From Bacteroidales bacterium (GTDB lineage: Bacteria; Bacteroidota; Bacteroidia; Bacteroidales; GWA2-32-17): DNA of 64,000 bases. Below are positions 1 to 9,420 of this stretch, piece by piece. The stretch lies in NCBI GenBank assembly GCA_026416095.1, contig JAOAFV010000048.1:1-64000 (forward strand). Direction: 5' to 3'. The first letter of the stretch is position 1. The number at the start of each line of letters is the position of its first letter. The notes under the pieces are model-generated. The model worked only from the letters and a program-made list of their open reading frames with translations. It did not search any database and was not told where the DNA came from. Both the position numbers and the translations under genes were made by a program.

Positions 1-28
1 TGGGCTCGGAGATGTGTATAAGAGACAG
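1..28 (+). other. Nextera transposase adapter remnant (artificial sequence)
   Basis: TGGGCTCGGAGATGTGTATAAGAGACAG matches the 3' part of the Illumina Nextera read-2 adapter; 10-28 is the 19-bp mosaic end AGATGTGTATAAGAGACAG. Confidence 0.97.
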
Positions 29-29
29 C

Positions 30-2318
30 ACTAGCACCTCTCAAAATCCTACCATACCCAATAGTACAACAACTAATGGTGGTGTATATACTGTAACTGT
101 TACTAATACAAGTACCTCATGTTTTGCAACTGCCACTACTAACGTTACCGTTAATCAAACTCCAATAGTCGACGCTGGAGCAGATCAAACTATTCCTCAT
201 GGAACCTATACAACACTAACCGGAAGTGCTAGTGGTGGTAGTGGTAATTACAGCTATCAATGGAATCCCGTCTCTTATGTTACTAACCCTAACAGCTCAA
301 CAACACAAACAACAAATCTTCAATCAACTACAGTATATACCTTACTTGTCACCGATAATGTAACCGGTTGCTCAGCTACAGACAATGTAACTATAACTGT
401 AACAGGTGAACCATTATCTGTTGTATTAACTGTCAGCGATAATGAAATATGCTCAGGAGAACAAGTTACAATTACTGCCATTGCAAATGGAGGAAGTGGT
501 TCATATACTTACACATGGTATTCTAATCCTATTGGGTTTAATCCTGGCAATACTAGTAGCGGCACACATACTCCTACTCTTTCAACTACTTATTACGTAA
601 CTGTTAACGATGGTTATAATACAAGTGTCACAAGTATATTGGTAGTAGTAAATCCAACACCTGAAGTAAATTTTACTGGACTAGACTCTATCTACTGTAA
701 AGAAAACAAAAACATTCTTATAGTAGGTAATTACTCAACACAAGGTATGTTTAGTGGTCCAGGTATAATAACAGCAAATATTTTTAATCCATTTTATGCT
801 AATAGCGGTATCAATGTTATAACATATACATATACAGACCCTGCCACCGGTTGCACAGGCGAATATAGCAAGCAAGTAATAGTAAAAGATCTACCATATT
901 TAACAGTGAATATTATAAATCAGCCAAATTGTGGCTTAGGAAATGGTGAAGTTCTATTAAATGGTAACGGAGGTACCCCTCCATATTCATTTTCAACTGG
1001 AACAAATCATTTAACAAATTTAAATAGTGGCATTTACTATGTAACAATAACAGATGCAAATGGTTGTAGTAGTGTAGAAAGTTTTACTTTAAACAATAGC
1101 AGCTCACCTCAAATAGAAATCATATCAACACAAAATGCTAGCTGTCCTTCCACATGTAATGGAACAGCAGAAGTACAAATAAGTGGAGGAACATTACCTT
1201 ACACAATTTTATGGAATAATGGAGCAAATACAACTGTTGTAAATAACTTATGCGTGGGAATAAATACTGTTAAAGTATTTGACGCTAATAACTGCTTTAG
1301 TGGAGCAATTATAAATACTGGCTCCGAATATATGGATCCGGTAATATATGGGCGAATTATGTATAGCAATAGTGCGATATATTCAGAGAATGCTAAACTA
1401 TTACTATTTTCCACTACTCAACAATACTCTGGAGGATACGATACTATGCCCGTAAATATTTATGCTATAGCTAATGATGGTACATTTTATATAACTGGGA
1501 TAAAAGCCGACACCTACATTGTAAAAATAACAATACCTACTACCGAATATCCTATGTTAGCTAATAGTTACTATACTGGCGGAGAGCCATCAAATCAATG
1601 GCAAGATGCAGTACCAATAGGAATAAGTTGTAACGATATAAAAGAAATTAATATTACCATGTATGAGTTTTATCCTATAGATACAGGGATTGGCTACGTT
1701 GAAGGTCGTATATTTTACCTTGGTGAGGATGGCGAGGGAACGAAAGGCATATACATAAAAGGCAACAGAGCATCGGATGAACCTGTAGAAGGAATTGAGG
1801 TGTTTATAAAAAAACAACCTTCTGGAAAGTCGGTAAAAATGAGTATAACCAATAATAATGGCTTATATAGCTTTGACCAGTTACCTACAGGTAATTATTC
1901 TTTACTTGTCGAAATCCCTGGTTTCCCAATGCTTTCTACTTACAACTTAACAATAGACGAAACTAATTCATCTTATACAGGACTAGATTTTGTAGTTGAT
2001 ACAACATCTTATGAAGGGTATATAGATACCTTGTATGTGTTTAATCAACAAAATGGCGAACCACAAATATGGTTTACAATTTATCCTAACCCAATAGTTG
2101 ACAATTTGTATATATCTTATTATATAAAAGATAAATGCAGTATAGAAATTGAACTACTTAGCAGCGATAGTAAGACTATAACAATATATAAAAACAAAGA
2201 TAGAGAAGCTGGCATTTATCATGAAAAAGTGCCAATAAAAACGAATTTACCTGCTGGAATCTATTTCATAAAGCTTAGAATAGGTAAGTTAGTTTATTTA
2301 AGAAAAATAATAAAGTAA
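30..2318 (+). CDS. T9SS-secreted adhesin-like protein with Ig/PKD-like and SprB repeats and type-A sorting domain (5' truncated)
   Basis: Repeats such as GGTPPYSFSTG..YYVTITDANGCSS; C-terminal FTIYPNPIVDNLYISY...LPAGIYFIKLRIGKLVYLRKIIK typical of T9SS type-A CTD; first residues MCIRDS come from the adapter. Confidence 0.85.
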   Translation, partial: TSTSQNPTIPNSTTTNGGVYTVTVTNTSTSCFATATTNVTVNQTPIVDAGADQTIPHGTYTTLTGSASGGSGNYSYQWNPVSYVTNPNSSTTQTTNLQSTTVYTLLVTDNVTGCSATDNVTITVTGEPLSVVLTVSDNEICSGEQVTITAIANGGSGSYTYTWYSNPIGFNPGNTSSGTHTPTLSTTYYVTVNDGYNTSVTSILVVVNPTPEVNFTGLDSIYCKENKNILIVGNYSTQGMFSGPGIITANIFNPFYANSGINVITYTYTDPATGCTGEYSKQVIVKDLPYLTVNIINQPNCGLGNGEVLLNGNGGTPPYSFSTGTNHLTNLNSGIYYVTITDANGCSSVESFTLNNSSSPQIEIISTQNASCPSTCNGTAEVQISGGTLPYTILWNNGANTTVVNNLCVGINTVKVFDANNCFSGAIINTGSEYMDPVIYGRIMYSNSAIYSENAKLLLFSTTQQYSGGYDTMPVNIYAIANDGTFYITGIKADTYIVKITIPTTEYPMLANSYYTGGEPSNQWQDAVPIGISCNDIKEINITMYEFYPIDTGIGYVEGRIFYLGEDGEGTKGIYIKGNRASDEPVEGIEVFIKKQPSGKSVKMSITNNNGLYSFDQLPTGNYSLLVEIPGFPMLSTYNLTIDETNSSYTGLDFVVDTTSYEGYIDTLYVFNQQNGEPQIWFTIYPNPIVDNLYISYYIKDKCSIEIELLSSDSKTITIYKNKDREAGIYHEKVPIKTNLPAGIYFIKLRIGKLVYLRKIIK

Positions 2319-2330
2319 TTTTGTAAATTT

Positions 2331-5108
2331 TTATATTTTTATACCCATCACAGTAATATCATCAGTTTGCTCATTGTTTCCTTTCCATTTTAATATTTCA
2401 TTTTCCAAGTATAATTTTTGCTCACTTAAAGATAAGTGACAAATTTGCAATAAAGTTTTAATAAATCTTTTATAAGAATATTTCTTATTTTTTTCACCAC
2501 CAAATTGATCGGCATATCCATCACTAAATAAATAAACTAAAGAACCTGAAGATAATTGAAATTCATAATTGGTAAAATCATTCATTATTGGATGAATAGC
2601 AATAGGCATTTTATCGGGTTTTAATTCAAAAAAATAATATACTGAATAAAAATTTTGATACTCAATTACGACATTTTGTATGTCGTTAGCATTTATGTAT
2701 TTTTTTACATTAAGTGCTTTACAAGTAGAAATAATATATAAAGAATTATTTGCTCCAGCCCATTGGCATGTATTATTAGTTCTATCAAAAACAAACAATG
2801 ATATATCCATACCGTCTTTTTGTTCATTTTGCAAACCTTGTTGTTTCAATGAGCTAATTATTTCTCTTCTCAATTCATTTAGAACATAATTAGCTTGAGT
2901 TATCTCTTTTTTTCTAACTATTTCATTTAAAAAAGCTATGCCAAGCATACTCATAAATCCCCCAGGAACACCATGGCCTGTACAATCGGCAACAGCATAA
3001 ATTTCTACATTATTTACAATATTAAACCAATAAAAATCGCCCGATACTACATCCTTTGGGATAAAAATAATAAAATGCTCTCTACGGAGAAGATTAATAA
3101 TTTTACCCGAAGGTAAAACAGCTTCTTGAATTTTTTTTGCATATTTAATACTTGATTTTAACTCATTGTGAATTTCTTCTATTTTTTCCTTTTGACTTGT
3201 GATTAAATCTTTCTGGCTTTCAATTATTTTTTTCTGCTTTTTTGTTATTCTCAAAGAATTATAAACAAAAAGAAGTAAAGTGACAACAACTATGGTTCCT
3301 ATAAAAGTTATTATTGCAATTAATTTATTTTTTCTAGCTTCGCCATGTTGTTTTTGTATTTCAAGATTCTTGATTTCTATAGTTTTTGCATAGGTAATGC
3401 TATCTGTAGCTCTTTTCTTTTCGTATAAAATTCTATAATATTGCTGAAGAACCATCTTTCTGTTTTCTTCGTTTTGGATGCTATCTCTATAAGTTATATA
3501 TAAACCATAATACTTTCTGGACAACTTATAATTTCCTATTTTCCAATAAATACTGTCAAGAATTTCTGAAGCATCTTTTTTATTTTCTATGTTTCCTGTT
3601 TCATCGCCAAACATGTAAGCTTTTTCTCCATATTCTTTACTTTTTATTATATTGTTCTCCCTAAAATAAATTTTACTCAGTAAACTATAAGCTTTAGATC
3701 GTATGTATTTATCTGTAATTTCTTCTGATATTTTAATGCTTTTGTAAAGATACTCTTTTGCTTTATTAAAATTGTTTAACACAAAATAAGTATGACCCAT
3801 GTTACTTAAAGTTTTTGCTATTCCTTTTTTATCGCCTATTTCATTTCTTATCATTAAACTTTTTTCAAAATAGTTTAAAGCTTCTTTAAACTTATTTTTC
3901 TTGAAGTAAATATATCCTATGTTATTAAAAGATTCTGCTATACCCTTTTTATCTTCAATTTCTTCTCTAATCTTTAAACTCTTAAAATAATATTCAAGAG
4001 CATGGTCATAATCTTTCTGGTTTTCATATATTAGGCCTATGTTATTTAAAGTCAATGCTGTTCCTTTTTTATCTTTTAATTGTTCATGGTATCGTAAACT
4101 TTTATTGTAATACTCCATCGCTTCCTTATATTTACCTTGTATAACCAATATATTCGCTATATTCGATAGAATTGTTGCAATACCTTTTTTATCATCGATC
4201 AATCTTTTTACATTTAGACTTTTAATATAATATTGTAAAGCTATATCATAATTACCTAGGTTTTTATAAGTATTCCCAATGTTATTTAAAGTAACCGAAA
4301 TTGCGGTTAAATTTTTTAACTCATCATATAATTTTAAAATAGTAAAATAAGTATTAAGTGCTATTTGGTATCGACCTTGTATTAGGTATATATTGGCAAT
4401 ATTTCCTAAGCAATAAGCCATATTTTCTTTATTACCAAGTTTTTTTTCTATTTCATAACTTTTTTCAAGATATTGTAAAGCTTTCTCGTATTCAGCAGTG
4501 TAAAAATGTAAAATCCCCATAAAACTCAAATTAGCAGCAATACCAGATGAATCATTTACCATTTCACAAATTTCTCTAGCCCTATTTAAATATTTTAAAG
4601 CTTTATCGTACTCACCTTGAAATAAAAAAATCTGACCAACTGAACCGTAAGTATCTTGAATTTTAACTTTGCATTTATTTGTAAATATATCAACCTTTTC
4701 TCTTTGTAATTTTTCAAGTATGATAATGGCTTTATGAAAATATTTTAATGCTTGACTATAATCTTCAATACCAAAATAATAATAACCCAACCTATATAAG
4801 CTCCAAGCTTGTAATTTATTTAAAAAAATTACATCTTCTCTTTTTAAATTTTCTTTTAATTTGCGATCGGTAATATCAACAATTTGTAATAAATAAACAT
4901 TTTTAATACTATCATTAATATTTTCTTTTGTAACAATTTTTTCTAAAATTTTAATTTTTTCAATATCATCTTTTGCTTTTTTTAATCTTAACTCGTAATT
5001 AGTCGTTTGCAAAGAATTTAAAGAATTTTTCTTTTTTTTCTCTTGTGGACAAGAACACAAAATACAAAAAATAATCAATAAAAGTATATATCTTATAATC
5101 TTATTCAT
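2331..5108 (-). CDS. TPR-repeat protein with TM segment and C-terminal SpoIIE/PP2C-type serine phosphatase domain
   Basis: Multiple TPRs (e.g. KKGIATILSNIANI...YKEAMEYYNKSL), TM IAIITFIGTIVVVTLLLFVY, SpoIIE motifs SGDFYWF, VADCTGHGVPGGFMSMLG, YLFSDGYADQFGG, EQTDDITVMGIKI. Confidence 0.92.
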   Translation of the reverse strand: MNKIIRYILLLIIFCILCSCPQEKKKKNSLNSLQTTNYELRLKKAKDDIEKIKILEKIVTKENINDSIKNVYLLQIVDITDRKLKENLKREDVIFLNKLQAWSLYRLGYYYFGIEDYSQALKYFHKAIIILEKLQREKVDIFTNKCKVKIQDTYGSVGQIFLFQGEYDKALKYLNRAREICEMVNDSSGIAANLSFMGILHFYTAEYEKALQYLEKSYEIEKKLGNKENMAYCLGNIANIYLIQGRYQIALNTYFTILKLYDELKNLTAISVTLNNIGNTYKNLGNYDIALQYYIKSLNVKRLIDDKKGIATILSNIANILVIQGKYKEAMEYYNKSLRYHEQLKDKKGTALTLNNIGLIYENQKDYDHALEYYFKSLKIREEIEDKKGIAESFNNIGYIYFKKNKFKEALNYFEKSLMIRNEIGDKKGIAKTLSNMGHTYFVLNNFNKAKEYLYKSIKISEEITDKYIRSKAYSLLSKIYFRENNIIKSKEYGEKAYMFGDETGNIENKKDASEILDSIYWKIGNYKLSRKYYGLYITYRDSIQNEENRKMVLQQYYRILYEKKRATDSITYAKTIEIKNLEIQKQHGEARKNKLIAIITFIGTIVVVTLLLFVYNSLRITKKQKKIIESQKDLITSQKEKIEEIHNELKSSIKYAKKIQEAVLPSGKIINLLRREHFIIFIPKDVVSGDFYWFNIVNNVEIYAVADCTGHGVPGGFMSMLGIAFLNEIVRKKEITQANYVLNELRREIISSLKQQGLQNEQKDGMDISLFVFDRTNNTCQWAGANNSLYIISTCKALNVKKYINANDIQNVVIEYQNFYSVYYFFELKPDKMPIAIHPIMNDFTNYEFQLSSGSLVYLFSDGYADQFGGEKNKKYSYKRFIKTLLQICHLSLSEQKLYLENEILKWKGNNEQTDDITVMGIKI

Positions 5109-5205
5109 TTATGATATTGGCTATGATGCAAAGTTATTAAATTCTATAAATAATAAAAACATTAGCATTACAGCAAGCATATTTTGCAAAATAAGAAAAT
5201 ACATC

Positions 5206-5213
5206 TACTTTTG
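5206..5213 (+). promoter_or_regulatory. Bacteroidetes-type -7 element TACTTTTG with -33 TTTG at 5183-5186
   Basis: TTTG-N19-TACTTTTG matches the Bacteroidetes TTTG/TAnnTTTG consensus, ~15 nt before ATG 5229. Confidence 0.6.
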
Positions 5214-5228
5214 TTAAAATTTTAAATT

Positions 5229-5480
5229 ATGGAACTCAAAGTTTTAGGTACAGGCTGTGCTAATTGTAAGCGCCTTGAAGAGATCGTGAAGCAAGCAATT
5301 AATGAGCTTAATTTAAATGCTACAATCGAAAAGGTGCAAGATATAGATAAGATAATTTCTTATGGAGTTATGCGAACTCCAGCTCTTATTGCTAATGGAA
5401 AAGTGCTAGTAAGCGGCAGAGTACCATCGTTACAGGAAATAAAAGAACTACTTACATCAATCCCAGGTTTTGATGAATAA
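5229..5480 (+). CDS. small thioredoxin-like redox-active disulfide protein
   Basis: MELKVLGTGCANCKRLEEIVKQA...MRTPALIANGKVLVSGRVPSLQEIKELL; CxxC and cis-Pro motifs. Confidence 0.88.
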   Translation: MELKVLGTGCANCKRLEEIVKQAINELNLNATIEKVQDIDKIISYGVMRTPALIANGKVLVSGRVPSLQEIKELLTSIPGFDE

Positions 5481-5648
5481 AAATTATTTACTCTCCAGCG
5501 TACACGTAAAAATTGATTATATTTCAGATAATCTTGCTACTGATAATTTTATATCTTCCTAAAAAAACTAAAATATACACTTATACCATCCTAAAATATT
5601 AAATTACCTTATGTTATAAAGTATCCCATTGATATAAATTTCTATAAA

Positions 5649-6110
5649 ATGAAAAAAATACTAAAAAGTTTAATGTTAGTTATTTTATTTTTTTCATGTG
5701 ATAGCGATAAAATAAGAAAAAATATTACTACTGAAAACGATATTCCCCTATTAAATAAAAATAGCTATATAGTAATTTATAATTTTTATGGTAAGCATCG
5801 TTGTCCTTCGTGTATTGCCATAGAAGAAAATACAATAAAATTACTTAATTCATTATATTCAAATTATTTAAAAGATAGCATTATAATACAGAAAAGCATA
5901 AACATAGAATTACCACAAAATGCTTCAATAGCAGAGAAATACCAGGTATATGGCAGTGGACTTTACATTTGTAATTTTAATAAAGGTAAAGAAAGTGTAA
6001 TAAATCTTACAGCCGAAGGTTTCAAATTTGCTTTGCGTAAGCCAGAAATGTTTGCAAAAGTTTTTACATCTAAAATAGATTCTTTGTTAAAAAAGTTAAA
6101 TTATGAATAA
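5649..6110 (+). CDS. ArsF-like (nitrophenyl nitroreductase subunit ArsF family) lipoprotein-like thiol protein
   Basis: N-terminal signal with Cys (LFFSCDS), YNFYGKHRCPSCIAIEENT motif shared with following gene. Confidence 0.6.
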   Translation: MKKILKSLMLVILFFSCDSDKIRKNITTENDIPLLNKNSYIVIYNFYGKHRCPSCIAIEENTIKLLNSLYSNYLKDSIIIQKSINIELPQNASIAEKYQVYGSGLYICNFNKGKESVINLTAEGFKFALRKPEMFAKVFTSKIDSLLKKLNYE

Positions 6111-6525
6111 GTTTTTATTTTTAACTGCATACATTATTTTCTATTGTGTTATTTATTCTCAAGAAAATATTATAAAGCCTACAAAAAATACAAAGTTGCT
6201 AGTTTATTATTTTCACATGACTCATCGATGCAATACCTGCATAGAAATAGAAAAAAGAACAAAAGAAGTTTTAGAAGAAAATTTTCCAAACCAAATTAAA
6301 TCGAAAGAAATAATTTTTCAGACTTTTAATTGTGAACTGCCAAAAAATCAGGAACTTGTTAAAGAATATAATGCTTATGGGTCTACTTTAGCACTTACAA
6401 TAGTTAAAAGTAAACAAAAAATTAACATAGACGACTTAACAAGCTGGGCTTTTTCGAAAATAGGTAATATAAATTTGTTTAAAAAGGAATTAAAAGAAAA
6501 AATTGAAGAATATTTAAAGCTGTAG
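6103..6525 (+). CDS. ArsF-like thiol protein, tandem paralogue of preceding gene
   Basis: YYFHMTHRCNTCIEIEKRTKEVLEENF...FNCELPKNQELVKEYNAYGSTLALTIV; overlaps previous CDS by 8 bp. Confidence 0.65.
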   Translation: MNKFLFLTAYIIFYCVIYSQENIIKPTKNTKLLVYYFHMTHRCNTCIEIEKRTKEVLEENFPNQIKSKEIIFQTFNCELPKNQELVKEYNAYGSTLALTIVKSKQKINIDDLTSWAFSKIGNINLFKKELKEKIEEYLKL

Positions 6526-6530
6526 AGTTA

Positions 6531-7232
6531 GTGATGTTAGAAGATTTAATGCATTCAACTGATATAGCTTGGATTACTGCATTGTTACTGGGAATAATAG
6601 TGTCGTTAAGTCCTTGCCCCCTTGCAACTAATATTGCAGCAATTAGTTATTTAGGTAGAGATTTGCAAGACAAGAAAAAAATTTTTATAAATGGAATTTA
6701 TTATTCAGCTGGACGAATAATAACTTATACCTTTATTGCAGCACTATTGTTTTTGGGGGCATCGCAATTTAATGTGGCACGTATTCTCCAGTTAAATGGC
6801 GAAAAATTTATTGTTCCTTTATTGTTTTTTATTGGTATATTAATGCCCGACATTTTGCCACTCTCATTCTCAATAGGTAATAAATTAAGCGAAAAGTTAT
6901 TTACAAAAGCAAGCAGCAAAAATAAATGGTTTGTTGTTTTAATGGGCATAATGTTTGCTTTGGCTTTTTGTCCGTACAGTGGTGCAATGTATTTTGGCAT
7001 GCTTATTCCTTTAACATTTTCGAGTAAAATGGGGTTATTATTGCCAATAATTTTTGGTTTTGCAACTGCGCTTCCAGTAATTATTTTTTCTTATATTATT
7101 GCTTTTAGTGTTGCTAGCCTTGCAAAAGTATTTAATGCTGTAAAGATTTTTGAATTTTTGTTTAGAAAAATTTCGGCAATTATTTTTATTGGTGTAGGAA
7201 TATATTTTACATGGTTGTATTATCTTAAATAA
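6531..7232 (+). CDS. ArsG/CcdA-like aromatic-arsenical or thiol-redox membrane transporter
   Basis: Six-TM protein with SPCPLATNIAAISYLGRD and FCPYSGAMYFGMLIPL CcdA-superfamily motifs. Confidence 0.7.
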   Translation: MMLEDLMHSTDIAWITALLLGIIVSLSPCPLATNIAAISYLGRDLQDKKKIFINGIYYSAGRIITYTFIAALLFLGASQFNVARILQLNGEKFIVPLLFFIGILMPDILPLSFSIGNKLSEKLFTKASSKNKWFVVLMGIMFALAFCPYSGAMYFGMLIPLTFSSKMGLLLPIIFGFATALPVIIFSYIIAFSVASLAKVFNAVKIFEFLFRKISAIIFIGVGIYFTWLYYLK

Positions 7233-7239
7233 AAGAAAT

Positions 7240-8583
7240 ATGAACAATTCTATTAAAGAAGTAAAAACTGTTGCGTTGTTTTTGGTCCTGTTTATAGTTG
7301 CTTTTTTACTGCCAGTTGAAAGTGGTAACTTTCAGTCGGCCTTATTAGCATCGTTCGACTTAATACGATGGTATGCTAGAGAACATGTAGTTATGTGTTT
7401 ATTAATAGCTTTTTTAATTGCAGGGATAATATCTATTTTCTTTTCGCAAGAAGCAATATTAAAATACCTTGGGGCTAAATCGAAAAAAATAATAGCATAT
7501 TCAGTAGCATCAATAAGTGGGAGTATATTATCGGTATGTAGTTGTACAATATTACCTTTATTTACAAGTATTTATAAAAAAGGAGCAGGTCTTGGTCCTG
7601 CAATAGCATTTCTCTTTTCTGGACCTGCAATTAATATTATGGCTATAATCTTGTCTATGAAAATTCTTGGAGTTGAAATAGGAATAGCAAGAGCCATCAG
7701 TGCCATTTGTTTTAGTGTTATAATAGGTCTACTAATGGAATTAATTTTTTTTAAAGAGGAAAAAAACCGACAAAAAGAATTTATCGATATTATACCTCAA
7801 AAGCAAGAATTTGAATTCTGGAAAATAGCACTACTTTTCATTACCATGATTCTTATTCTAATATTTGCTAATTGGGGACATTTAAAAACTGAAAATCAAA
7901 ATATCTTTAATATCATTTTTAAATATAAATGGCACATAACAGGCATAGTTACAGCTGCTTTATGGTTTATATTATATGTTTTTTTTAAAATAAGCTTAAG
8001 AAAAATAGTAATATCTGGAGCATTATTAATGATATCTGCACTTATAGCTATACATTATTTTAGTGAGCATAAACTATCGCCTTTACTACCAGTATTTTCT
8101 GGAATTATTTTACTATGTTGGACAATTTTAACTGGCACAAATAAATGGATAATAAAAAGCTGGATATTTGAAAGTTGGAACTATGCCAAAATGATTTTAC
8201 CTTTACTTGGTATTGGGGTTTTAATAGCTGGCTTTCTGTTTGGATCTAAACACGACAACATTGTAATTAATGGTATAATTCCCGAAAAATGGATTAGTAA
8301 CTTAATAGGTGGTAATTCTCTTCTATCAACCTTTATTGCTTCGGTAATAGGTTCTTTTATGTATTTTGCAACTCTTACCGAAGTGCCTATTGTTATGGGA
8401 TTAATGGCGATGGGAATGGGTAAAGGTCCTGCCTTAGCCCTATTGCTTGCAGGCCCATCTCTTTCGCTTCCTAATGTGCTAGTTATTAGAAAAGTTTTAG
8501 GTAATCTTAAAACATTTATATATGTCTTTCTTAATATAATAATGGCTACTGTTGTTGGTTATCTTTATGGAAATTTATTATAA
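7240..8583 (+). CDS. permease of the DUF318/UPF0718 (ArsP-like) family
   Basis: CSCTILPLFTSIYKKGAGLGPAIAFLFSGPAINIMAI and second-half EVPIVMGLMAMGMGKGPALALLLAGPSLSLPN. Confidence 0.85.
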   Translation: MNNSIKEVKTVALFLVLFIVAFLLPVESGNFQSALLASFDLIRWYAREHVVMCLLIAFLIAGIISIFFSQEAILKYLGAKSKKIIAYSVASISGSILSVCSCTILPLFTSIYKKGAGLGPAIAFLFSGPAINIMAIILSMKILGVEIGIARAISAICFSVIIGLLMELIFFKEEKNRQKEFIDIIPQKQEFEFWKIALLFITMILILIFANWGHLKTENQNIFNIIFKYKWHITGIVTAALWFILYVFFKISLRKIVISGALLMISALIAIHYFSEHKLSPLLPVFSGIILLCWTILTGTNKWIIKSWIFESWNYAKMILPLLGIGVLIAGFLFGSKHDNIVINGIIPEKWISNLIGGNSLLSTFIASVIGSFMYFATLTEVPIVMGLMAMGMGKGPALALLLAGPSLSLPNVLVIRKVLGNLKTFIYVFLNIIMATVVGYLYGNLL

Positions 8584-9420
8584 TTCGTACGCATAATATT
8601 TTACTAGCTTAATAATAGGCCGTCTTACTATTTTACCAATTTTTATTTTATTTTTCTTTAAAGTAGATAAAAGTTCTTCTTTGAAGTAATATGATATCGA
8701 GCCACCGAAGTTTACGCTTTCTTCTTTATTTTTATAAAACGGCAACAGATGGATTGATATAAACTCTTCAAAAGCATTGCATATTAATGTTTTTACTTCC
8801 GCATATTCTTTAAGAAGATATACTATTTTAGAGAAACTCGATAAAAAATTTTTCGCATCACTACTTACACTGCCAGCAATTATATCGGAAACACTTACAT
8901 TAGCCTTCTCGAAAAATTCTTTTTTAACTTTGTCGGAAACTCTATTATAGAGAATATTTCTTAAAAACAACTTTGCGATATGTACACTACTCCCTTCATC
9001 GCCAATAATAAAACCTGTAGACGGAGTAAATTTAATTATATTACAACCATCAAAATAACCAACATTTGAGCCTGTACCAAGAATAGCCACCCAACCTTTA
9101 GTATTTTTTAAAGTTGCATGAGCAATTCCTAACAAATCGGTTTCTACTGTTATACAAATATTTCTTTTTAACGATGTCGTAAAAAATTGTTTTATTTTCT
9201 TTTTATTCTCATCATTTCCGCAACCTGCACCATAAAAAACAACTTTCTCTAGCTCGTTTAAATTTATTTTTTTTTGTATTTCTTTTACAACCTTCGCAAA
9301 ATCTTCATAACTTATATCGTATGGATTTAACCCTACAGTTCTAATAATTCGAACTTCGTTTTTACTTTTTATAAATGCCCAATCGGTTTTAGTACTGCCA
9401 CTATCTATTACTAATATCAT
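8578..9420 (-). CDS. BadF/BadG/BcrA/BcrD-type ATPase, N-acetylglucosamine kinase-like
   Basis: MILVIDSGSTKTDWAFI, ILGTGSNVGYFDG, GFIIGDEGSS motifs. Confidence 0.85.
   Translation of the reverse strand: MILVIDSGSTKTDWAFIKSKNEVRIIRTVGLNPYDISYEDFAKVVKEIQKKINLNELEKVVFYGAGCGNDENKKKIKQFFTTSLKRNICITVETDLLGIAHATLKNTKGWVAILGTGSNVGYFDGCNIIKFTPSTGFIIGDEGSSVHIAKLFLRNILYNRVSDKVKKEFFEKANVSVSDIIAGSVSSDAKNFLSSFSKIVYLLKEYAEVKTLICNAFEEFISIHLLPFYKNKEESVNFGGSISYYFKEELLSTLKKNKIKIGKIVRRPIIKLVKYYAYEL

Noticed and set aside
1199-1817. Minus-strand ORFs at 1199-1414 and 1590-1817
   Set aside because: Antisense shadows inside the strong T9SS adhesin CDS; no recognisable motifs or start context
3800-4640. Periodic ~120-bp similarity suggestive of DNA tandem repeats
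   Set aside because: Explained by TPR protein repeats in the 2331-5108 CDS
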